Origin: Anaerolineales bacterium
GTDB lineage: Bacteria > Chloroflexota > Anaerolineae > Anaerolineales > Villigracilaceae
Assembly: GCA_025966435.1 (NCBI GenBank)
Contig: JAICRQ010000052.1
Location: forward strand, 1 to 12,109
Direction of reading: 5' to 3'
Length of the DNA: 12,109 nucleotides
Made by a program: the position numbers and the translations under genes. Shown one piece after another: positions 5,988 through 12,109 of the stretch (positions are counted from its first letter, which is position 1; each line of letters starts with the position of its first letter). The notes beneath the pieces were generated by a model, which was not told the DNA's origin, searched no databases, and saw only the letters and a program-made list of their open reading frames with translations.

Positions 5988-6440
5988 TTAACTGTGCTGG
6001 TTTTCCCAGTATATGATCTTACCGTTTTCCACTTGCATCATCTCATTCCCCTTGCCAGCCTGAATAAAATTCCCGTCCCGGTAGACTTCCCATGAATACG
6101 TAACGATATTCCCGACATTTTTCACGTCACTGATCTTCGTGATATAGCCCCCGTTAATATAGCTCTGGAACACCGCGCGGAACATATGTTTTCCTGTGAA
6201 GTAGCATCTTCCGGCACAGGTTGCCTCGTCGTCCACATACACCATGGCTGTTTCCAGGTCTCCAGCTTCCAGCGCAGCCCAGAATGCCTCCACAACCCTA
6301 GCCGGTTGCCGCGGATCGCTGGTGGGTGTTGGCATAACAGTAGGAGCCGGTGTTGGTATTGACACAGTGCTCCCACACGCGCTCAGGATCTGCGACACAA
6401 TAATAATTGACAGGCTGAAAAGAATGGCTTTGATATTCAC
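5988..6440 (-). CDS. Lipoprotein with NTF2/SnoaL-like domain
   Basis: This 150-aa protein is a predicted lipid-anchored surface protein. A signal sequence (1-21) ends in a lipobox LSA|C with Cys22 as the lipidation site. A Pro/Thr-rich linker (about 28-41, PTPAPTVMPTPT) follows. The globular part (about 46-148) has the layout of an NTF2/SnoaL-like alpha+beta fold: an opening helix RVVEAFWAALEAGDLETA, a short helix HMFRAVFQSYING, then beta strands ending MMQVENGKIIYWEN. Cys75 and Cys79 may pair. Ligand or enzyme function is unknown; the fold call is from pattern only. The start is GTG 6440, with AAGGA 7 nt upstream. It lies 69 nt downstream of the methyltransferase gene on the same strand and may be its operon partner. 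Confidence 0.82.
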   Translation of the reverse strand: MNIKAILFSLSIIIVSQILSACGSTVSIPTPAPTVMPTPTSDPRQPARVVEAFWAALEAGDLETAMVYVDDEATCAGRCYFTGKHMFRAVFQSYINGGYITKISDVKNVGNIVTYSWEVYRDGNFIQAGKGNEMMQVENGKIIYWENQHS

Positions 6441-6509
6441 GAGATCTTCCTTGATCGTTCAGAATTGTCAGGTCCAAAAGGCTTCCTGCTATAGACTATT
6501 TTAATGGAG

Positions 6510-7289
6510 CTATTGGTTTCTCTGCCTAACAGCTTCGTAAATAATCAGAGCCGTAGAGACCGATACATTCAAGGAATTCACTCTGCCCATCATGGGGATT
6601 TTGACTTTCACGTCCGCGTGGGACATCCAGAAGTCGGTGAGACCTTCGTCCTCTGTACCAACAGCAATGGCGGCAGCCTGCCGCAGATCAACGCCTGAAT
6701 AAACTTGTTTTCCTGAAGGTGTGGCAGCAAGGATTTGGATCTCGTGCTTCTTTAACCATTCCAGCGCAGAGGCACTATCACACTCGACGGTGGATACGCT
6801 GAAGACAGCCCCCCGACTGGCGCGCACGACGTTTGGGTTCCATACGTCCACCCGCGGGTCACAGACCAGGAGCGCGTCCACGTGAGCGGCGTCCGCGGTG
6901 CGTAGGATCGCGCCGAGGTTGCCCGGCTTCTCGACGGACTCGGCAACAATCACGAGAGGCGAGTCACTTAACTTTAAATCCTCGAGGGAAACCTGCGGAA
7001 TGGGAAAGACTGCCAGCCAGCCGTCCGGGTGATCACGGTAGGACATCTTTTCAAACACCGCGCGACTGAACGTGACTTGCTCCACGTCCGCGCTGCCTAT
7101 GCTGAGTTGACGAGAAACCAGTTCCGGCGCGGAAAGGATCGTGCGAGGCTGGTGCCCAGCGGAAAGCGCGAGCTGAATCTCATCCCAGCCCTCGACCAGC
7201 ATCAAGCCGTCTGCCTTACGCTGGCGTTTCTCGTCGCGCAACCGAACGATATGCTTGACGCGCGGATTCTGCAGGCTGGTGATGTCCAT
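6510..7289 (-). CDS. TrmH/SpoU family RNA 2'-O-methyltransferase
   Basis: This is a 259-aa SAM-dependent enzyme of the SPOUT (TrmH) class, which methylates the 2'-OH of a nucleotide in rRNA or tRNA; which one is not evident. The N-terminal substrate-binding domain (about 1-95) carries NPRVKHIVRLRDEKRQRKADG and LVEGWDEIQLAL. The knotted catalytic domain has motif 1 EKPGNLGAILRTADA (120-134, with Asn124 and Arg130), motif 2 AVGTEDEGL (209-217, Glu213) and motif 3 IPMMGRVNSLNVSVSTAL (231-248). Length and motif order are normal for 23S rRNA Gm-type members. Its ATG shares the A of the upstream gene's TGA (TGATG), so translation is probably coupled to the membrane protein. Confidence 0.95.
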   Translation of the reverse strand: MDITSLQNPRVKHIVRLRDEKRQRKADGLMLVEGWDEIQLALSAGHQPRTILSAPELVSRQLSIGSADVEQVTFSRAVFEKMSYRDHPDGWLAVFPIPQVSLEDLKLSDSPLVIVAESVEKPGNLGAILRTADAAHVDALLVCDPRVDVWNPNVVRASRGAVFSVSTVECDSASALEWLKKHEIQILAATPSGKQVYSGVDLRQAAAIAVGTEDEGLTDFWMSHADVKVKIPMMGRVNSLNVSVSTALIIYEAVRQRNQ

Positions 7290-8101
7290 CAGGCGCGGCG
7301 AAGTCCCGTCCCTTCGCGGAACAGCACAAAGAGAATGGGGAGTCCAACCAAGAAATACGCCCCGACATAGATCAACTGCCCGGGCTTGAGCGCAAAGTCA
7401 AAGAGACCAAAATAGGCGAAGATTGCCGCCGTAATAAAAATGACCAGCGCGTAGGAAGCATAGGCATGGTTGAGAAGCACAGCAAGGCTCTTTTCCCAAA
7501 TGAGAGGTAAAGCACCGACCGTGAGCGAAAGATAAAAGACCGCGAAGCTTCGCAGCGTGAACAGCGACATGACTTCCGGGAAAATCCCGCCGTTCGTGCC
7601 CACAGCGCCCACCTGTGCAAAGAGACCATACACGGCAAGCAACCCTACAATCATTACAAACCCCAGCGCCATGATTCGGTGAAGAGGTTGTGTAGCACGC
7701 CCAAAGTCCTGGCGCGCCGGGCGAAGTCGAAAATAATCAACGATTCCGACGATCGCCGTGATGACATTGATACAAAGCGTAATGAAATACAGCCATGCAA
7801 TAGGGTGATCAAGAACCAACCTGTCGCGAAATGCAAAGAGGACCACTAATTCCGTGATGCCAAACGACCATAAGTAAAAAAGTGCCGGGTAGATAAGCTT
7901 CCAGTCCCAGCGGCTCGCACTGACGTATGCCAGCCAGGCATTTCCGATACACCAGCCGCCGATGGTCATCGCCATAAAGGGTGTGACGCTCCAGGCGAAA
8001 ACCGGTGCCAGCTGCGTGGAAAGGAAAAAGAGAAGGACGCCGAGGATTGCATAGAGGATTGCGGTAAGATAGGTAAGCCAGCGCGAAGTATTCGATAACA
8101 T
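7289..8101 (-). CDS. Polytopic membrane protein, eight predicted helices
   Basis: I do not recognise a named family. The 270-aa product has about eight hydrophobic segments, at roughly 9-28, 39-59, 68-90, 101-123, 143-163, 182-201, 212-234 and 241-261. Basic loops (YFRLRPARQDFGR at 123-135; the tail FREGTGLRRA) would lie on the cytoplasmic side by the positive-inside rule. No transporter or enzyme signature is evident. I chose the second Met (ATG 8101) because GGAGG (8113-8109) lies 7 nt upstream; the first ATG at 8107 is only 1 nt from it. It is first in a minus-strand unit: its stop overlaps the methyltransferase start. The gene is divergent from the S9 peptidase, with 137 nt between them holding the promoters of both. 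Confidence 0.85.
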   Translation of the reverse strand: MLSNTSRWLTYLTAILYAILGVLLFFLSTQLAPVFAWSVTPFMAMTIGGWCIGNAWLAYVSASRWDWKLIYPALFYLWSFGITELVVLFAFRDRLVLDHPIAWLYFITLCINVITAIVGIVDYFRLRPARQDFGRATQPLHRIMALGFVMIVGLLAVYGLFAQVGAVGTNGGIFPEVMSLFTLRSFAVFYLSLTVGALPLIWEKSLAVLLNHAYASYALVIFITAAIFAYFGLFDFALKPGQLIYVGAYFLVGLPILFVLFREGTGLRRA

Positions 8102-8213
8102 GTCCATTCCTCCGTAAATTTTCTCTGTGACTTAAGAAAGTACGTTTCCGGCTACAGTTGTGATTTTACTTGTAAATGTATGCAGGGAACAGGCATTTCT
8201 GCCAATTGTTGGC

Positions 8214-8219
8214 TATACT
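8214..8219 (+). promoter_or_regulatory. -10 element of the S9 peptidase operon
   Basis: TATACT (5 of 6 to consensus) lies 19 nt before the ATG at 8239. No -35 is recognisable. The leader would be about 13 nt and contain the AAAAGGA ribosome-binding site (8227-8233). A short TTTAC-TT-GTAAA dyad at 8165-8176 lies further upstream in the divergent region. Confidence 0.4.
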
Positions 8220-8238
8220 TGCGGCGAAAAGGATTCCC

Positions 8239-10095
8239 ATGGACAACCCAATCAAACTCACCGAGAAGTATGAACGCAATGGATGGCCTTCGCTCAAGCG
8301 GCCGGATCTCAAACCTCCCGAAGGCTGGAACTTATCTCTGATCACATCGCTCGAGCGGATTCGCTCGCACGCGCTCTCTCCAGACGGAGAATGGATCACA
8401 TGCATAAAAGATGGCGAATCCCTTTCGGATATCTTCCTGATGCCGTCGAAGGGAGGCTGGCTCAGCCGTCTCACCACCGATCGTCCCCTCGCTGCCTACT
8501 GGGATGATGAGATCCCCGCCTGGTCTCCGGATGGGAAATGGATCGCGTTCGGGCTCAAAGGACATGTTCACCTGGTGCCGCGCGCAGGAGGCTTGCCAAA
8601 GAAGATCACGGACTTCGCCACCGCCGCAGGAGGTCCGCGCTTCATGCCCGATTCGCATAGACTGCTCATCTCCGTCGAGCGCAACGACGCGGACCAGTTA
8701 CTTCTTACCGACCTCAACGGCAGCTGGCCCCGTGCCCTCACTACCGACACTCTCGGCGATCACTGGGACGCGCGTCCTTCACCTGATGGAAGGTCCATCG
8801 TCTACACCCTGCGCCGCTTCGACGATTTGAACCGGCTGGACATTGTGTTGCTCGAAATCGAAAGTGGCAGATCCATCACACTCTACGGCAAACCGTCGAC
8901 GCGGGCGCTCTCCGCCAAATGGTCACCGGACGGGCAGTGGATCGCTTTCATTGCCCAGGAAACCGAGCGTGACGAAATCTATCTAGTCCGTCCGAACGGA
9001 GAAGGTCTGCACCAGTTGACCAATACCGGGCATGATGTCTTTCAATTCGAATGGTCACCAGATGGCAGGCGGATGGCTGTCATCTTCAACCGCAGCGGCG
9101 CGTTCGATTTAGGTTTAGTCGAGGTAGAGACTGGCGCGGTGACCGATCTGCGGACGGGACAGGGCTTCCATTCAAACCCTAATTGGTCGGGGGATGGTTC
9201 CTTTCTTACGTTTGAGTACGAGAGTCCCCTTCTGCCGCCTGATCTATATCGAATGGAGCTACCCAGTAAACAGGTCACGCAACTGACGTACTCAAATCTA
9301 CCCGCGATGCAGAACAATAAGAAGGTAATGCCCGAAATTGTTGGCTACAAAAGTTTCGACGGTTTGGAAATCCCCGCGTTCTTGTATAAGCCTGAGACAT
9401 CGAATGGCGCGGCAATTGTCTATCCCCACGGAGGACCAAAGGACCAGTATGGATATATCTGGGACGAGCTGGCACAGTATTTCGCAGCCAAGGGATACAC
9501 CTACCTGGCGTCGAACTACCGCGGCTCAACCGGTTACGGCAAAAAGTTCGAACGCCTCAACTACGATAACTGGGGCGTCGGTGATACGCAGGATTGTCTG
9601 CACGCCGCGAAATTTCTGCGTGATTTCAAGGAGATTCGCCCGGAAAGCATAGGGATCGCGGGAGGCAGTTATGGCGGGTATATGACGATCTGTTCGCTCT
9701 CCCGCGACCCTGAGTATCTGTACGCATGCGGTATTTCGAAATACGGCGATTCCAACCTGGTCAGCTCCTGGGCGTTATGTGAAAAGCGTTTACGTCTCTA
9801 CACAGAGATATTTCTGGGGCATCCCTCGGTGAACTATGGATATTACCTGAAAGGCTCACCAATCGCGGAGGTGAAAAACGTCCAGAAACCCGTGTTGATC
9901 CTGCATGGATTGCTGGACACGGTTGTCCCGCCGGAAGCATCGGAAGAATGGGTCGAGGCACTGAAGCGTCACGATAAGGTCTTTGAATATAAAACCTATG
10001 ATGATGAGCCGCACGGCTTTCTGCGCCGGGAAAATCTTTATGACGTTTATGAGCGGATGGAACGATTCCTGGACTGGTATTTGTTGCCCCGATGA
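8239..10095 (+). CDS. S9 family peptidase (prolyl oligopeptidase / acylaminoacyl-peptidase type)
   Basis: This 618-aa serine peptidase would cleave short peptides, as prolyl oligopeptidases and acylaminoacyl peptidases do. Lack of a signal peptide suggests the cytoplasm. The N-terminal part (about 40-345) is a beta-propeller with PD40/TolB-like repeats: HALSPDGEWI (45-54), AWSPDGKWIAFG (94-105), FMPDSHRLLI (135-144), RPSPDGRSIVY (179-189), KWSPDGQWIAF (227-237), EWSPDGRRMAV (271-281) and NWSGDGSFLTF (315-325). The alpha/beta-hydrolase domain (about 365-618) has the oxyanion HGG at 397-399, nucleophile Ser477 in GGSYGGY, Asp560 in LLDTVVPP and His592 in PHGF. Start ATG 8239 has AAAAGGA 5 nt upstream. 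Its stop overlaps the GNAT start (ATGA), so it heads a three-gene operon with the GNAT and the creatininase-family protein. The exact specificity is not readable. Confidence 0.95.
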   Translation: MDNPIKLTEKYERNGWPSLKRPDLKPPEGWNLSLITSLERIRSHALSPDGEWITCIKDGESLSDIFLMPSKGGWLSRLTTDRPLAAYWDDEIPAWSPDGKWIAFGLKGHVHLVPRAGGLPKKITDFATAAGGPRFMPDSHRLLISVERNDADQLLLTDLNGSWPRALTTDTLGDHWDARPSPDGRSIVYTLRRFDDLNRLDIVLLEIESGRSITLYGKPSTRALSAKWSPDGQWIAFIAQETERDEIYLVRPNGEGLHQLTNTGHDVFQFEWSPDGRRMAVIFNRSGAFDLGLVEVETGAVTDLRTGQGFHSNPNWSGDGSFLTFEYESPLLPPDLYRMELPSKQVTQLTYSNLPAMQNNKKVMPEIVGYKSFDGLEIPAFLYKPETSNGAAIVYPHGGPKDQYGYIWDELAQYFAAKGYTYLASNYRGSTGYGKKFERLNYDNWGVGDTQDCLHAAKFLRDFKEIRPESIGIAGGSYGGYMTICSLSRDPEYLYACGISKYGDSNLVSSWALCEKRLRLYTEIFLGHPSVNYGYYLKGSPIAEVKNVQKPVLILHGLLDTVVPPEASEEWVEALKRHDKVFEYKTYDDEPHGFLRRENLYDVYERMERFLDWYLLPR

Positions 10096-10529
10096 CTGTA
10101 GAAGTTCAGATTCGGGGCGAAGTAACCCGAGATATCGAACAGATCGAGCAAATATTGCTCTCTGCATTTCCAACGGATGTGGAGACCAAACTCGTTGACG
10201 CGTTCCAGGCAAATGGCAAAGGGATCATATCCCTGGGCGCGAGCGATGGTGATGAGGTACTGGCTCATATCCTGTTCAGTCCGGTCACTACTACCCCACT
10301 AGGCAACGCCCGCGAAGGATTGCGGGTATGCGGAGAGCTTGGCTTTGATTATTGTGTTGTGCTGGGCAATCCACATTATTACCAACGTTTTGGGTTTGAG
10401 CAGGCAAGTCGTTTTGGTATACGAAACGAATATGGCGTGGATGAAGAATTTATGGTTCTCCGTTTTTCGGATTGTAATGTGTCCGGCGTGGTTCAATATG
10501 CGTCTGAATTTGGCAGGTTTTCTGTTTGA
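10092..10529 (+). CDS. YhbS-like GNAT with apparent in-frame loss of the acetyl-CoA motif
   Basis: The 145-aa product matches YhbS-like GNAT acetyltransferases at both ends. The N-terminal part reads IEQILLSAFPTDVETKLVDAF and EVLAHILFSPV (55-65). The C-terminal part reads REGLRVCGELGFDYCVVLGN, then PHYYQRFGFEQAS (94-106), ending GVVQYASEFGRF. In full-length relatives (about 165-175 aa) a segment resembling GLAPVAVLPEYQRQGIG lies between SPV and the EGL helix and holds motif A, the (R/Q)xxGx(G/A) loop that binds the acetyl-CoA pyrophosphate. Here TTTPLGNA (66-73) runs straight into REGLRVC (74-80). About 25-30 residues appear missing without loss of frame, near base 10311. Acetyltransferase activity is therefore doubtful: a recently damaged gene, or a product kept for another role. 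ATG 10092 overlaps the peptidase stop, so translation is coupled. Confidence 0.8.
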   Translation: MTVEVQIRGEVTRDIEQIEQILLSAFPTDVETKLVDAFQANGKGIISLGASDGDEVLAHILFSPVTTTPLGNAREGLRVCGELGFDYCVVLGNPHYYQRFGFEQASRFGIRNEYGVDEEFMVLRFSDCNVSGVVQYASEFGRFSV

Positions 10530-10591
10530 GCACTATATAAAGATAATTAAATCGTATCTGATTGGCTATGCGCAAATTAATGGAGGCTTTC

Positions 10592-11764
10592 ATGACCAAA
10601 TTCTTTAACTACGACGATATGACGTGGGATGCCGTTGCCGCGCTCCCACGCGATACGCCGCTTGTCCTGCCGCTCGGGGCGGGATACGATCTGAATTTGC
10701 TTGCCAGCCAATTAAGCAATCCGGCGCGCGTTGGGCTATTACCGACATTTCCGTTCGGTTGGCGCGGCAGCGGGCTCGAGGTGCCAGAACCGCTTCTCGT
10801 TCCATATATTTCCAACTTACTAGACAGTTTGCGTGATGACGGATTCTCGCGCGTATATTGTCTTGCACCCACAGGGATCGATCCGCAATCGCTTTTCCTA
10901 GGGCATTTTTCTGCCTCCTTTTTGCGCCTGCCTCATTCCACTCATCATATACAAAATGCACAGTTACCACCTGATTCAGAACGCGGAAAGGTGATCTTGA
11001 TTCCTATTGGTCACACGGAGCAGCACGGCTTTCACCTCCCCCTCTCGGTCGATACTATTATTATAGACTCAATCGCAAAAGGCACAGCTAGCAAAGTGCC
11101 TACACGCAGTTACGCCTTGCCGGTGATGCCATACGGAGTCAGCACACACCGTTCATCATTTGCTGCCACGATTAACGCGGGTGGGCGTGCCTTCGAAGAT
11201 TTCTGGCTGGCAGTGATCGATGTGCTTGTGGCGCGCGGCTTTGACCGCTTCTATCTGATAAGTGGACACGGTGGCAACACATCGTTCCTGGTTAATATTG
11301 TGAAATATGCGGGCGAACGTCACCGGCGAATCTTCTGCGCAACGACATGGCTGCACACGTCTGGCAGAATTGGCGCCGAGGCCTTAAAGAAGTATCGCAC
11401 CTCACCGATTGGCGGGATGGGCCATGCCGGAGAATTGGAGACATCCTATTTGCTGCACCTTCGCCTAGACCTCTGCAAAATGGAACGCGTGGTCGATGAA
11501 GTCGATTTTGTTGCCACGCCGGATTACTACATGGACTGGATCGAAGGCGGTTCCCTGGTCGCAAACCCACCCTGGGATGATGACACCAAAACCGGCGCGT
11601 ATGGCGCAGGGAGTCATGCCACTGCGGAAAAGGGTCGTCTTTGGCTGGAAGCTGCCATTGAGGAGAAGGCTGATCATGTCGAGCAAATCCACGAACAGCA
11701 CGAGCGGCGCGAGAAAAGACGAAACGAAGGCTATGGATTATGGGGCACGTTCAAGAGCGCTTAA
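10592..11764 (+). CDS. Creatininase-family amidohydrolase with degenerate N-terminal duplicate
   Basis: Residues about 133-370 form a creatininase-family metal-dependent amidohydrolase domain (creatininase, MftE, ArfB-type). Likely ligands by family pattern are Glu143 and His145 (TEQHG), Asp154 (LSVD, +11 from Glu as in creatininase), His226 in SGHGGN, and a Glu in HAGELETS (281 or 283). The substrate is unknown. The protein is 390 aa against about 250 usual. Residues 10-105 look like a second, shrunken copy: MTWDAVAALPRDTPLVLPLG opens like a normal family member, LLPTFPFG matches ALPVMPYG, and DDGFSRVYCLAPTG matches ARGFDRFYLISGHG. The EQHG and metal ligands are absent from this copy. The tail (about 355-378) is highly charged. 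ATG 10592 has GGAGG 5 nt upstream. It lies 62 nt after the GNAT and is probably in its operon. Confidence 0.9.
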   Translation: MTKFFNYDDMTWDAVAALPRDTPLVLPLGAGYDLNLLASQLSNPARVGLLPTFPFGWRGSGLEVPEPLLVPYISNLLDSLRDDGFSRVYCLAPTGIDPQSLFLGHFSASFLRLPHSTHHIQNAQLPPDSERGKVILIPIGHTEQHGFHLPLSVDTIIIDSIAKGTASKVPTRSYALPVMPYGVSTHRSSFAATINAGGRAFEDFWLAVIDVLVARGFDRFYLISGHGGNTSFLVNIVKYAGERHRRIFCATTWLHTSGRIGAEALKKYRTSPIGGMGHAGELETSYLLHLRLDLCKMERVVDEVDFVATPDYYMDWIEGGSLVANPPWDDDTKTGAYGAGSHATAEKGRLWLEAAIEEKADHVEQIHEQHERREKRRNEGYGLWGTFKSA

Positions 11765-11841
11765 GCCATTCCACCGTGGATAAGATTTGCAGATTCACAG
11801 GAAAACGCGGGTTGTAAAGAAATGGACGCGTATAAAACTAA

Positions 11842-11869
11842 TCCGCCCAACGTGTGACCGTTGGGCGGA
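11842..11869 (-). terminator. Rho-independent terminator at the convergent junction
   Basis: TCCGCCCAACG (11842-11852) pairs perfectly over 11 bp with CGTTGGGCGGA (11859-11869) around a 6-nt loop. On the minus strand the stem starts 3 nt after the stop of the right-edge gene and is followed by TTAGTTTTATA. On the plus strand it could also end the S9-GNAT-creatininase transcript, though the tail there (ACCTTATCTGT) is poor. The stretch 11765-11841 shows nothing else. Confidence 0.85.
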
Positions 11870-11872
11870 ACC

Positions 11873-12109
11873 TTATCTGTCTGCTTTCTGCGTTTCCCAC
11901 AAGCGCCGGTCTTCCTTCTTCTCGGGGTCGAGATCGCGCGGGTCAATCTTGATAACTCTATGTCCATGTGAGGTCCACAAATCAGCCGCGAGCCTTCGGG
12001 CGTCGCGTTTGTGTCCTTGCGAGGCAAAGTACTGGCAGACGCGTGTCACATCGCGAAGGAAGATCGTCCACGAAGCAGGGTTGGATTCAGGCGGAACAAC
12101 CTGCGGGAA
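11873..12109 (-). CDS. Unidentified protein, C-terminal 78 residues (cut by window edge)
   Basis: A single open frame on the minus strand enters from the right edge and ends at TAA (11875-11873). The visible 78 residues begin FPQVVPPESNPASW and continue through a helical stretch (TIFLRDVTRVCQYFASQGHKR). They then give RRLAADLWTSHGHRVIKID and a charged end (DPEKKEDRRLWETQKADR). I cannot name a family. Coding is supported by the continuous frame, sensible composition and a terminator placed right after the stop. The start and most of the protein are outside the window. Confidence 0.65.
   Translation of the reverse strand, partial: FPQVVPPESNPASWTIFLRDVTRVCQYFASQGHKRDARRLAADLWTSHGHRVIKIDPRDLDPEKKEDRRLWETQKADR

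Noticed and set aside
8176..8238. 21-codon upstream extension of the S9 peptidase
   Set aside because: It overlaps the -10 element; AAAAGGA is correctly placed before ATG 8239.
11812..11836. TTGTAA...TATAAA as a plus-strand promoter
   Set aside because: The spacer is only 13 nt and no plus-strand gene follows.
11761..12027. 88-aa minus-strand frame across the right-hand terminator
   Set aside because: It reads through an intrinsic terminator hairpin and competes with a better frame (11873-12109) that stops just before that hairpin.

Overview
The window looks like chromosomal DNA from a member of the Chloroflexota, probably class Anaerolineae. This is an inference. It rests on the wording of the small Flp-type pilin (KGQGLVEYAVILS), a trigger factor and ClpP of the form I associate with that class, a secreted protein with a FIMAH-like helical repeat, and moderately GC-rich codon use. 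No rRNA gene, CRISPR array, integrase or recognisable transposase is visible. Gene density is high and no gene-free stretch exceeds 300 bases.

Layout. 1-110 has nothing firmly assignable. 111-1139 holds two minus-strand genes: a small exported FIMAH-like protein (159-527) with a strong terminator, and an unrecognised 137-aa protein (726-1139). Divergent from the latter is a 49-aa Flp-family pilin (1316-1465) with its own terminator. Next is a protein-homeostasis block on the plus strand: tRNA-Leu(UAG) (1617-1698), trigger factor tig (1756-3312) and clpP (3461-4069). Two plus-strand enzymes follow: a DUF1028 Ntn-hydrolase-like protein (4258-5100) and a HAD-IIA phosphatase (5168-5953).

A minus-strand group covers 5988-8101: an 8-helix membrane protein translationally coupled to a TrmH/SpoU rRNA 2'-O-methyltransferase, then a lipoprotein. 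Divergent from it is a plus-strand operon: S9 prolyl-oligopeptidase-type peptidase (8239-10095), a YhbS-like GNAT (10092-10529, overlapping by ATGA) and a creatininase-family amidohydrolase (10592-11764). The window ends with the C-terminus of an unidentified minus-strand gene (11873-12109) and its terminator.

The most unusual points are in the last operon. The GNAT appears to lack, in frame, the segment that normally holds the acetyl-CoA-binding motif. The creatininase-family protein carries an N-terminal half that reads as a second, metal-ligand-free creatininase domain. Other points are three unrelated palindromic elements in consecutive spacers around tig, clpP and the DUF1028 gene, a long acidic tail on trigger factor, and an orphan pilin. 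Most of the window is ordinary housekeeping; I did not find a convincing defence, mobile or wholly new system.
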